Positions 1 to 5,554 of a stretch of DNA of 9,220 nt are shown piece by piece (positions within the stretch are counted from its first letter, which is position 1; the number at the start of each line of letters is the position of its first letter). Source of the stretch: CAZMGD01 sp964565705 (GTDB lineage Bacteria > Actinomycetota > Acidimicrobiia > Acidimicrobiales > Ilumatobacteraceae). The translations under genes and the position numbers were made by a program. Below the pieces are notes generated by a model. That model searched no databases. It was not told the origin of the DNA and saw nothing but the letters and a program-made list of their open reading frames with translations. The DNA lies in NCBI GenBank assembly GCA_964565705.1, contig CAZMGD010000138.1, forward strand, positions 1 to 9,220. Direction: 5' to 3'.

Positions 1-200
1 CGGTCGTCGACCCCGGCCTCTTGCACCGTGAGCGCTACGTGCCGGTGGAAGGTACCTTCCTGACCGAGTCCGGTGATGTCGTGGTGCCGTACAGCAAGGA
101 CATGGTCAAGTCCGCCCGCGCCGCGGGCCGCGACCACATCCTCGATCCGGTCCTCGAGCGCGCCCTCGAGGACCACTACGCGCTGCCTCACAGCCGCTGA
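1..200 (+). CDS. PRC-barrel-like protein, 3' end only (5' end outside window)
   Basis: The reading frame enters at base 3 and runs 65 codons to TGA at 198-200. The visible piece starts with a VDPGLLHRERYVPVEG segment, then a strand-turn-strand part (GDVVVPYSKDMVKSA) and a helical tail ending near EDHYALPHSR. This order (PGLL..ERYVPVE, then VVVPYSK..VKSA, then a tail with HY) resembles the second half of PRC-barrel domain proteins of actinobacteria, small beta-barrel domains also found in RimM and photosynthetic reaction centre H subunits. The role of the stand-alone forms is mostly unknown. No catalytic residues can be named. The gene lies 92 bp upstream of the MarR-type gene on the same strand, but that gene has its own promoter-like box, so co-transcription is not needed. 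Family assignment is from recall of the pattern and is moderate; the N-terminal half is not visible. Confidence 0.6.
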   Translation, partial: VVDPGLLHRERYVPVEGTFLTESGDVVVPYSKDMVKSARAAGRDHILDPVLERALEDHYALPHSR

Positions 201-228
201 CCGTGGTGATCGACAGACTCCACCGAGA

Positions 229-239
229 TTCGTGACGAA
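229..239. promoter_or_regulatory. short palindrome upstream of the MarR-type gene, possible operator
   Basis: TTCGT-G-ACGAA is a perfect 5-bp inverted repeat around one base, lying about 40 bp before the -10-like box of the regulator gene. MarR proteins are dimers that bind short palindromes and often control their own promoter, so the position is suggestive. The arms are short and such palindromes arise by chance, so this is only a candidate. Confidence 0.22.
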
Positions 240-279
240 CGACCGCTCTGCGTGGGGAGAGGACTCTTGCACTGTCAGT

Positions 280-285
280 TACCGT
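280..285 (+). promoter_or_regulatory. -10 box (TACCGT) for a leaderless transcript of the MarR-type gene
   Basis: TACCGT fits the actinobacterial TAnnnT -10 pattern and is followed by exactly 7 bases and then the GTG at 293. That spacing puts transcription start at or next to the start codon, the usual arrangement for leaderless actinobacterial mRNAs. No good -35 hexamer is visible at 16-18 bp. Confidence 0.4.
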
Positions 286-292
286 CGGGTAT

Positions 293-670
293 GTGCCTGC
301 CACGACGACGACATCCGCACCTGAGTTCTTGCTCCACCTCGCCGCGATCGATCGCGTGATCGACGACGCGCTCACACAGGCCACCCGGTCGGGATCGATC
401 GGTCGCGCCGCGTTGGCGGTGCTGTGCGAACTCGAGATCAACGGGCCGTCGCGCCCGGGTCGCCTGCACGAGATCACCGGCTTCACCAGCGGCGGCGTCA
501 GCCGTTGCCTCGACGGCCTCGTCGAGCAGGGCCTGATCAAGCGCACGTACGGCACCATGGCAGCAGACCGCCGTGGCGTGCAGGTGGCCATCACGGCGAA
601 GGGTCGGGAGCTGGTCCGTCGCTTCTCGGCCGCGTTCGACGCCAAGGTCGACGCCGCCGGCCTGCGCTGA
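293..670 (+). CDS. MarR-family winged-helix transcriptional regulator
   Basis: A 125-residue protein with the MarR layout. A dimerisation helix (about residues 10-30) comes first, then a helix-turn-helix at about 56-83 whose recognition helix reads TSGGVSRCLDGLVEQGLI, then a beta-wing at about 84-101 with the family signature DRRGVQVAIT (D92, R93, R94, G95, T101), and a C-terminal helix that returns to the dimer interface. It is slightly shorter than the usual 140-150 residues; the last helix is short. Start: GTG at 293 is chosen because a TAnnnT box ends 7 bases before it; the ATG at 291 is out of frame. Cys45 and Cys72 are present, the latter in the recognition helix, but nothing proves redox sensing. 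Effector and targets are unknown. It converges on the patA-like gene with 15 bp between stop codons, so its targets are not obvious from context; self-regulation is possible. Confidence 0.85.
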   Translation: MPATTTTSAPEFLLHLAAIDRVIDDALTQATRSGSIGRAALAVLCELEINGPSRPGRLHEITGFTSGGVSRCLDGLVEQGLIKRTYGTMAADRRGVQVAITAKGRELVRRFSAAFDAKVDAAGLR

Positions 671-689
671 CGGCACTCCCAGCGGTCAG
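667..689. terminator. weak hairpin spanning the two convergent stop codons
   Basis: CTGAC and GTCAG form a 5-bp stem, followed by a G-G mismatch and a 2-bp GC step around a 7-base loop. The stop codons of the MarR-type gene and of the patA-like gene lie within the two arms. It is symmetric enough to act in both directions, but there is no T-run on either side and the stem is short, so terminator function is doubtful. Confidence 0.2.
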
Positions 690-1633
690 GCCTCGTAGCC
701 GGGGTCGCTCGGCCAGTTCGGCTGGAAGAGGTGCCACTGTTCGGGCGCGCGTCCGATGAGCACCTCGAGCTCGCCGGCGAGCAGTTGGGTGATGCGGGCC
801 ACGTCGTCACGGAGCTTCCCCCGGCGCTCGGTCGGCAGCGGCGGGCGGATCACCCCGAGGTGGCCGTTGAGCCGATCGGTGAAGTAGACCGCGACGGGCA
901 CGATCGGTGCGCCAGTTCGCAGCGCCAGGGTGGCAGGACCGGCGGGCAGCGTCGTGCGCTCGCCGAAGAACTCGACCTCGACGCCGCCGCGCTGGATGTC
1001 GCGGTCGCACAAGAGGCACACGACCTCGTTGTCGTTGAGCGCCTTGAGCACCTGGCTTCCGGCCGACGGGCCGAGGGCGACCACGTTCATGCCGAGCTCG
1101 CGGCGCTGCTCGGCGAACCAGTCGAACAACTCGGGCGGCTGCACCTCCTCGACGACGACCGTGACGCCCTTGACGCGCTCGGCCAGCCAGCGGCCGGCCC
1201 ACTCCCAGCCGCCGAGGTGGGGCAACGCCATGATCAGGCCGTTGCCCTGGTCGAGCGCCTCCTCGACGTGTTCGTAGCCGTCGAGGACCATCCCCCGCTC
1301 CACCGTCGCCAGGCTGAGTGACGGCAGCCGGGCGCTCTCGACGTAGTACCGGGCATAGCTGTCGAACGCCTGCTGCGTGGCACGCCGCAGGGCGAGTCCG
1401 GCGAGGTGTGGATTCACCCGTTTGAGGTTCCGTTCGACGATCACGCGCGTGTCGCGCATGCTCACCGCCAAGGTCGCGCCGAGGCCGCTCGCCATGACGT
1501 TGGCGACGGGCCCGGGCATCGCGCGGGCGAAGCCCGACAGCCCCTTGTACCGCGCGAGCACGAGCTTGTCCTGCAGCTGGTCGCGCCGCCCAGGGCGCGT
1601 GGTGCGAGAGGTCGATGCCTCTGACGGCGACAC
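686..1633 (-). CDS. patA: PatA-like phosphatidylinositol mannoside acyltransferase (LpxL/HtrB superfamily)
   Basis: A 315-residue protein of the LpxL/HtrB lysophospholipid acyltransferase superfamily. The H-x4-E catalytic motif is visible as PHLGGWEW (H139, E144), followed by the substrate-pocket region LLCDRDIQRGGVEVEFFGE and the P-A-G-P-A-T turn near residue 230. In mycobacteria PatA (Rv2611c) transfers palmitate to the mannose of phosphatidylinositol mannosides at the inner face of the plasma membrane. No cleavable signal peptide is seen; a basic N-terminus (residues 10-35) and a hydrophobic stretch near 40-58 fit membrane association. Start: GTG at 1633, 3 bases after the pgsA stop, so the two genes form an operon with probable translational coupling. 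The neighbouring PIP synthase supports a role in phosphoinositide-derived lipids, but no PimA mannosyltransferase gene follows, so the true acceptor could be another glycolipid. Length is normal for the family. Confidence 0.85.
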   Translation of the reverse strand: MSPSEASTSRTTRPGRRDQLQDKLVLARYKGLSGFARAMPGPVANVMASGLGATLAVSMRDTRVIVERNLKRVNPHLAGLALRRATQQAFDSYARYYVESARLPSLSLATVERGMVLDGYEHVEEALDQGNGLIMALPHLGGWEWAGRWLAERVKGVTVVVEEVQPPELFDWFAEQRRELGMNVVALGPSAGSQVLKALNDNEVVCLLCDRDIQRGGVEVEFFGERTTLPAGPATLALRTGAPIVPVAVYFTDRLNGHLGVIRPPLPTERRGKLRDDVARITQLLAGELEVLIGRAPEQWHLFQPNWPSDPGYEA

Positions 1634-1636
1634 GCG

Positions 1637-2335
1637 CTATGCCTGCGGGTCGCGGCGGCGCCGGCGTTGGATGCGGACGCGGCGGTCTGCTCGGGTGACC
1701 CGTCGCCGTTGGCGACGCGAACGGCGCAGCTCGATGCGCGCGGCGGTCACCGGCGCGACGGCGGCCTGGCGCCAGACCTTGAAGAACCTGGTGACCGCCG
1801 TGATGCCCGTCAGGACGAACATGATCCACAGGACGGGGATCAAGAGCGCATCGAACAGCAGGCCGACGCACAGCAGCACGATCCGCTCGGCGCGCTCCAT
1901 CAGACCGCCCTTGGCGTAGAGGCCCAGCGACTCCGCCTTGGCCCGCTCGTACGACACCAACGAGCTGACCGCCATCACCCCGAACGGCAGCATCGCCATG
2001 TGCGGGCTCTCGTACGAGGCGAAGTACCACGCGACGCCGGCGAGCAGCACCGCGTCGGTGACCCGATCGATGACCGAGTCGAAGAACGCGCCGCGTTGGC
2101 TGGAGGCATCGGATGCCTTGGCGAGTGCCCCGTCGAGCAGGTCGGGCAGCGCGGCGAGGATCACCAGGACGAGGCCGAGCCGCAGATGGCCACTGCCGAT
2201 CGCAAAGGCGGCGCCCACCGCGATGACGATGCCGGCGATGGTGAGGTGGTCAGGGGTCATCCCGGTTCGCCGCAGGGCGGCGCCGACCGGTTTGACGGCC
2301 TTCTCCACCGGGGCGCGGAAGCGTCCGTCGAACAT
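1637..2335 (-). CDS. pgsA: phosphatidylinositol phosphate synthase-like CDP-alcohol phosphatidyltransferase
   Basis: A membrane enzyme expected to condense CDP-diacylglycerol with inositol 1-phosphate, giving phosphatidylinositol phosphate, the first step to PI and PIMs. The CDP-alcohol phosphatidyltransferase motif D-x2-D-G-x2-A-R-x8-G-x3-D-x3-D is present as D65, D68, G69, A72, K73, G82, D86, D90 (numbered from ATG 2335), with Lys in the usual Arg place. About five to six hydrophobic segments follow. The segment VSYERAKAESLGL..GGLMERAERI matches the pattern of mycobacterial PgsA1, favouring PIP synthase over phosphatidylglycerophosphate synthase. Start: an in-frame GTG lies at 2341, but a TAGCCT -10 box sits only 1-2 bases before it and 7 bases before ATG 2335, so ATG 2335 (232 residues, leaderless) is preferred. 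The C-terminal tail is extremely Arg-rich (17 Arg in residues 200-228). It is the first gene of an operon with patA. Confidence 0.85.
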   Translation of the reverse strand: MFDGRFRAPVEKAVKPVGAALRRTGMTPDHLTIAGIVIAVGAAFAIGSGHLRLGLVLVILAALPDLLDGALAKASDASSQRGAFFDSVIDRVTDAVLLAGVAWYFASYESPHMAMLPFGVMAVSSLVSYERAKAESLGLYAKGGLMERAERIVLLCVGLLFDALLIPVLWIMFVLTGITAVTRFFKVWRQAAVAPVTAARIELRRSRRQRRRVTRADRRVRIQRRRRRDPQA

Positions 2336-2342
2336 CGTCACC

Positions 2343-2348
2343 AGGCTA
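2343..2348 (-). promoter_or_regulatory. -10 box (TAGCCT) of the pgsA-patA operon
   Basis: On the minus strand TAGCCT is followed by 7 bases and ATG at 2335. This spacing predicts a leaderless transcript and settles the start of pgsA. The identical hexamer precedes thrS. No clear -35 element at the standard distance is seen; a TTGACG lies 22 bp upstream, which is too far. Confidence 0.45.
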
Positions 2349-2382
2349 GCGACCGCCCACCGCGCACCCGCGTCAAGCTTGC

Positions 2383-2388
2383 TACGGT
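2383..2388 (+). promoter_or_regulatory. -10-like box (TACGGT) of the EF-G2 gene
   Basis: TACGGT in the 70-bp gap between the divergent pgsA and EF-G2 genes. It predicts transcription start near 2395, giving a leader of roughly 20 bases with a G-run ribosome binding site (2407-2412) five bases before GTG 2418. No -35 is recognisable. Confidence 0.33.
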
Positions 2389-2397
2389 CCTCATCAC

Positions 2398-2421
2398 ATG
2401 CACACCGGGGGGTGGTGGTGA
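2398..2421 (+). other. seven-codon upstream ORF overlapping the EF-G2 start (possible leader peptide)
   Basis: ATG at 2398 opens a tiny frame, MHTGGWW, whose TGA (2419-2421) overlaps the GTG start at 2418 as GTGA. It lies between the predicted transcription start and the EF-G2 start. If translated, it would couple initiation of EF-G2 to termination of the leader, and its two final Trp codons could sense Trp-tRNA. It may equally be a by-product of the GTG repeat; no pairing attenuator structure was seen. Confidence 0.2.
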
Positions 2422-4493
2422 AGACCTATTCGACTTCGCAGATCCGCAACGTTGCGTTGCTGGGTCATGGGGGCGCCGGCAAGACCACGTTGGCCGAGGC
2501 GCTGCTGGCCCGATCCGGAGCCGTCGCCCGGGCCGGCAGCGTCGACGACGGCACCAGCCTCCTCGACACCGAACCGGAGGAGCAGAAGCGCAAGATCTCC
2601 CTGTCGCTGGCGATCGCCCCGGTCGAGTGGACCTGCCCCGACGGCAGCGCGCACAAGATCAACCTCATCGACACCCCGGGCTACGCCGACTTCGCCGGCG
2701 AGGTCGACGCCGCACTCGCGGTCGCCGATCTCGCGGTCATGGTCGTGAGCGCTGTCGAAGGCGTGGAGGTCCAGACCGAGCTGCTCTGGCGCCGGGCCGC
2801 CGCCGCCGGCGTGCCGCGCATGATCTTCGTCAACAAGGAGAACAAGGAGCGCGCCGACTTCGACCGCGTGCTCGGCGAACTGCGGGCCGCGTTCGGCGCC
2901 GGTGTCGTCGCGATCGAGATGCCGATCGACCGCGACGGCGCGATCGCCGGCATCGCCGACGTGCTCAGCGAGCAGGCGATGGAGTACGACCCCGACGGTT
3001 CGCACCACGACGTCGACATGCCCGAGGCACTCGTCGAGTCCGAGCACCGCCTGCACGACGCCTTGGTCGAGGAGATCGTGTCCGGCGATGACGACCAGTT
3101 GGAGCGCTACCTCTCCGGTGACGTGCCGACCGTCGCCGAACTGGAGCGCACGCTCGCCCACGAGGTGCTCGGCCTGAAGGCCTTCCCGGTGCTCGTCGGG
3201 TCCGCGACCACCGGCGTCGGCCTCGACCGCCTGGCCGACCTGATCTGCGAGCTCGGACCCAGCCCCGCCGATCGGCCGGTCGAGGTCGTGGCCGGCGACA
3301 CGAGCGTCGCTGTCGCCGCGGACCCATCTCGCCAACCCCTGGCGTTCGTGTTCAAGACGATCGCCGATCCCTTCGTCGGGCAGCTCAGCGTGTTCAAGGT
3401 GCTGTCCGGCACGATCGCGACCGACGACCATCTCGTCAACAGCCGCTCGGGCGCTGACGAGCGGCTGCACGGGCTGTTCGTGCTCCGCGGCAAGAACCAG
3501 GAAGCCGTGCCGTCGCTGGTCGCCGGCGACCTCGGCGCCGTCGCCAAGCTCAGCAGCACGCTGACCGGCGACACGCTCGCGCCGAAGGGTATGCCGGTAC
3601 GGGTGGAACCGCCCGACACCGATCCCCCCGGTTACGGCGTGGCGATCGTGCCTCGTACGCAGGCCGACGACGACAAGCTGGCCACCGCGCTCGGGCGGCT
3701 GCAGGCCGAGGATCCGTCGCTGCTCGTGGTGCGTGTCGAGGAGACCCACCAGACGGTGCTGCGTGGGGCCGGCGACACCCACATCGCCGTGACCCTGGAG
3801 CGGCTGAGCCGGAAGTTCGGTGTGAACGTGGACACCGAGGATGTGCGCGTGCCGTACCGCGAGACGATCGTGGGCACCGCCGAGGCCGAGGGCAAGGTGA
3901 AGAAGCAGACCGGGGGGCACGGCCAGTACGCGGTTGCCAACCTCCGGGTCAGGCCACTCGATCGAGGCGCCGGCTTCGAGTTCAAGGACTCCGTCGTCGG
4001 CGGGGCGATCCCCCGCAACTACATCCCCGCCGTGCAACGCGGCGTCGAGGAGACGATGGCGAAGGCGGGCGTGCTCGGCTTTCCCGTCGTCGATGTCGCG
4101 GTCGAGTGCTACGACGGCAAGTACCACTCGGTGGACTCGAGCGAGATGGCGTTCCGTGCGGCAGCGTCGCAAGGGCTCAAGGACGCGATGGCCGCGGCCG
4201 GCGTCGCCGTGCTCGAACCGATCTCACGACTGGTGGTCACCGTGCCCGGGGCCCACCAGGGTGACGTGATGGGTGACATCAACACCCGCCGTGGTCGGGT
4301 GATGGGCACGACCTCCACCGACGACGGCAGCCAGGTGATCGAGGCGCTCGTGCCGACGGCCGAGACGCTGCGGTACGCGATCGAGCTGCGCTCGCTGACG
4401 GGCGGCCGGGGATCGTTCACGATCGCCCACAGCCACTATGACGTCCTGCCGTCGCACCTCACCGATCAGGCCAAGGCGACGCTCACCCGCTGA
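2418..4493 (+). CDS. fusA2: EF-G2/FusA2-type elongation factor G-like GTPase
   Basis: A 691-residue EF-G paralogue with all five domains. G domain: P-loop GHGGAGKT (residues 16-23), switch I region RKISLSLA (59-65), G3 DTPGYADF (85-92), G4 NKEN (139-142). Domain II is at about 305-390 and III at about 405-480. Domain IV has QTGGHGQY (497-504) and DSSEMAF (573-579), and V runs to the end. Housekeeping EF-G has GHIDAGKTT, RGIT, DTPGHVDF and NKMD. Here the switch I Thr is Ser, the catalytic His is Tyr (Y89) and the G4 Asp is Asn (N142), changes seen in the mycobacterial FusA2 group. I recall that group binding GTP without clear ribosome-stimulated hydrolysis, so a specialised ribosome role rather than bulk translocation is likely. 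Start: three consecutive GTG codons (2412, 2415, 2418); 2418 has a G-run five bases upstream. It stands alone, diverging from pgsA, with no rpsL, rpsG or tuf beside it, unlike fusA1. Confidence 0.88.
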   Translation: MKTYSTSQIRNVALLGHGGAGKTTLAEALLARSGAVARAGSVDDGTSLLDTEPEEQKRKISLSLAIAPVEWTCPDGSAHKINLIDTPGYADFAGEVDAALAVADLAVMVVSAVEGVEVQTELLWRRAAAAGVPRMIFVNKENKERADFDRVLGELRAAFGAGVVAIEMPIDRDGAIAGIADVLSEQAMEYDPDGSHHDVDMPEALVESEHRLHDALVEEIVSGDDDQLERYLSGDVPTVAELERTLAHEVLGLKAFPVLVGSATTGVGLDRLADLICELGPSPADRPVEVVAGDTSVAVAADPSRQPLAFVFKTIADPFVGQLSVFKVLSGTIATDDHLVNSRSGADERLHGLFVLRGKNQEAVPSLVAGDLGAVAKLSSTLTGDTLAPKGMPVRVEPPDTDPPGYGVAIVPRTQADDDKLATALGRLQAEDPSLLVVRVEETHQTVLRGAGDTHIAVTLERLSRKFGVNVDTEDVRVPYRETIVGTAEAEGKVKKQTGGHGQYAVANLRVRPLDRGAGFEFKDSVVGGAIPRNYIPAVQRGVEETMAKAGVLGFPVVDVAVECYDGKYHSVDSSEMAFRAAASQGLKDAMAAAGVAVLEPISRLVVTVPGAHQGDVMGDINTRRGRVMGTTSTDDGSQVIEALVPTAETLRYAIELRSLTGGRGSFTIAHSHYDVLPSHLTDQAKATLTR

Positions 4494-4496
4494 CGG

Positions 4497-5018
4497 CTAC
4501 TCCTCGTCCCAGTCGGTGGCCGGGCTGTCCTGGACGAGGTGCTCGAGAACGCGACCGTCGACGGCGTCGACGAGCACGAGGCCGCGCAGCTTCGGCGGGT
4601 CCTCCGCGCTGTAGCAGAGCACGCGCCACGTCGGGCGGCTGCGCAGCCCTCGCCACACCTGCTGTGCCGAAGCGTGACCGACCGCGAACCCGACCGCTTC
4701 ACCCGCGGCGGCCAGCGCCTCCTTCTCGTCGACGCGCATGCGCCAGCCCGACGTGATGCAGAACACGCCCCACGCGCCGAGCAGGATCCCCCCGAACAGG
4801 AGGCCGGCGTTGACGTAGACCCCGTCGCCGTAGATCGCCCAGAGGGCGAGCAGCACGATGCCCGTGGCGAGGTAGATGACGCCGGGGATGCGCCGGCGGG
4901 AGTTGTCCGGGAACTGGTACGGCCCGACGTAGCCGGCGGCGTCGAGATCCTCCGGCAGCTCGTCACGCAGCTCGTCGTCGTCGGGTTCGGTCATCGCGTG
5001 GTCGCTCCGGCTGTTCAT
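4497..5018 (-). CDS. unrecognised two-TM membrane protein in the thrS operon
   Basis: A 173-residue protein of unknown family. Residues 1-40 are very acidic (TEPDDDELRDELPEDLDAAG) and followed by a basic RRR (41-43). Two hydrophobic segments come next, at about 45-63 (IPGVIYLATGIVLLALWAI) and 69-90, joined by a short turn. The remaining 80 residues are soluble with an Ala-rich helix (98-120) and a mixed beta region (130-163) ending in an acidic tail. By the positive-inside rule the RRR points to both termini in the cytoplasm. It begins 8 bases after the HIT stop and is the third gene of the thrS-HIT operon. Start ATG 5018 is used; ATG 4994 (residue 9) has GGAG 10 bases upstream and is equally possible. 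The stop lies 3 bp from the EF-G2 stop, with no room for a terminator. Function cannot be assigned; it occupies the place pgsA has directly after HIT in mycobacteria. Confidence 0.75.
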   Translation of the reverse strand: MNSRSDHAMTEPDDDELRDELPEDLDAAGYVGPYQFPDNSRRRIPGVIYLATGIVLLALWAIYGDGVYVNAGLLFGGILLGAWGVFCITSGWRMRVDEKEALAAAGEAVGFAVGHASAQQVWRGLRSRPTWRVLCYSAEDPPKLRGLVLVDAVDGRVLEHLVQDSPATDWDEE

Positions 5019-5026
5019 CCGGGCAC

Positions 5027-5554
5027 TCAGGCTACGGGCCAGGCCGCCCGCAGCTTCAGTGCGGACGCATCGAGGGATTCGGGGATGGTGCGCGTCAGCG
5101 CCGTGGTGAGCATGAAGTTCCCGTCGCCGACCCAGCGGGGTACGACGTGCACGTGCAGGTGCTCGCTGATGCTGCCCCCGGCCGCTTCACCGAGGTTGAT
5201 GCCGACGTTGAGCGCCTGCGGCCGGTATGCGGCCTTCACCGCCTGCACCGTGGTCGTGACGGTGGCCCACAACTCGGCGCCCTCCGTGTCGGTCAGGTCC
5301 TCGAGATCGCCGATCTCGCGGTACGGCAGCACCATCGTGTGGCCCGCCGTGTACGGGAACGCGTTGAGGATCACGAAGCACGTCGGCCCGCGGTGCACGA
5401 TGTGGGTCACCTCGTCGGGCAACCCGCTGGCGAGTATGCGCGAGAACACGCTGCCTTCGCCGTCGGGCACGCGGCCGTCGGCGGCGGAGCCGGTGACGTA
5501 CTCGTTGCGCCACCCGTTCCAGAGATGGTCGAAGTGCGGAGAGGACCCGGTCAT
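5027..5554 (-). CDS. HIT-family Ap4A phosphorylase-like protein
   Basis: A 175-residue histidine triad protein. The nucleotide-binding HxHxH motif is seen as SEHLHVHVVPRW (H132, H134, H136), preceded by the usual N-x-G-x-N-x-G-x-x-A-G-G-S stretch (residues 116-128) and an NAFPYTAGHTMVLPYR strand-loop (64-79). Residue pattern and length match Rv2613c of M. tuberculosis, described as a diadenosine tetraphosphate phosphorylase; the C-terminal WVGDGNFM is also typical of this group. It should act in the cytoplasm on Ap4A or related dinucleotides through a His-AMP intermediate. Start ATG 5554 overlaps the thrS stop as ATGA, so it is translationally coupled to threonyl-tRNA synthetase, a plausible source of its substrate. 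The frame is open further upstream inside thrS, but homology starts at this ATG. An 8-base gap leads to the membrane protein. Confidence 0.87.
   Translation of the reverse strand: MTGSSPHFDHLWNGWRNEYVTGSAADGRVPDGEGSVFSRILASGLPDEVTHIVHRGPTCFVILNAFPYTAGHTMVLPYREIGDLEDLTDTEGAELWATVTTTVQAVKAAYRPQALNVGINLGEAAGGSISEHLHVHVVPRWVGDGNFMLTTALTRTIPESLDASALKLRAAWPVA

Noticed and set aside
1701..1717. Perfect hairpin CGTCGCC-GTT-GGCGACG
   Set aside because: It lies inside the Arg-rich coding tail of pgsA, where repetitive CGN codons make such inverted repeats likely; there is no T-run and no position suited to termination.
807..2030. Long minus-strand frame across patA and pgsA
   Set aside because: Very rich in Arg, Ala and Pro without motifs; both real genes in this stretch have clear family signatures in other frames.
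1938..2417. Open frame upstream of, and continuous with, the EF-G2 gene, allowing an 851-residue protein
   Set aside because: It lies antisense to pgsA, has no homology to EF-G, and the EF-G fold begins directly after the GTG triplet at 2412-2420. It is only a stop-free GC-rich frame.
2394..4172. 592-codon open frame antisense to EF-G2
   Set aside because: Composition is that of a mirrored GC-rich gene, there are no domain motifs, and the plus strand carries full EF-G domains.
4494..4496. Terminator between EF-G2 and the membrane-protein gene
   Set aside because: Only 3 bases separate the convergent stop codons and I see no strong stem with a T-run around them.
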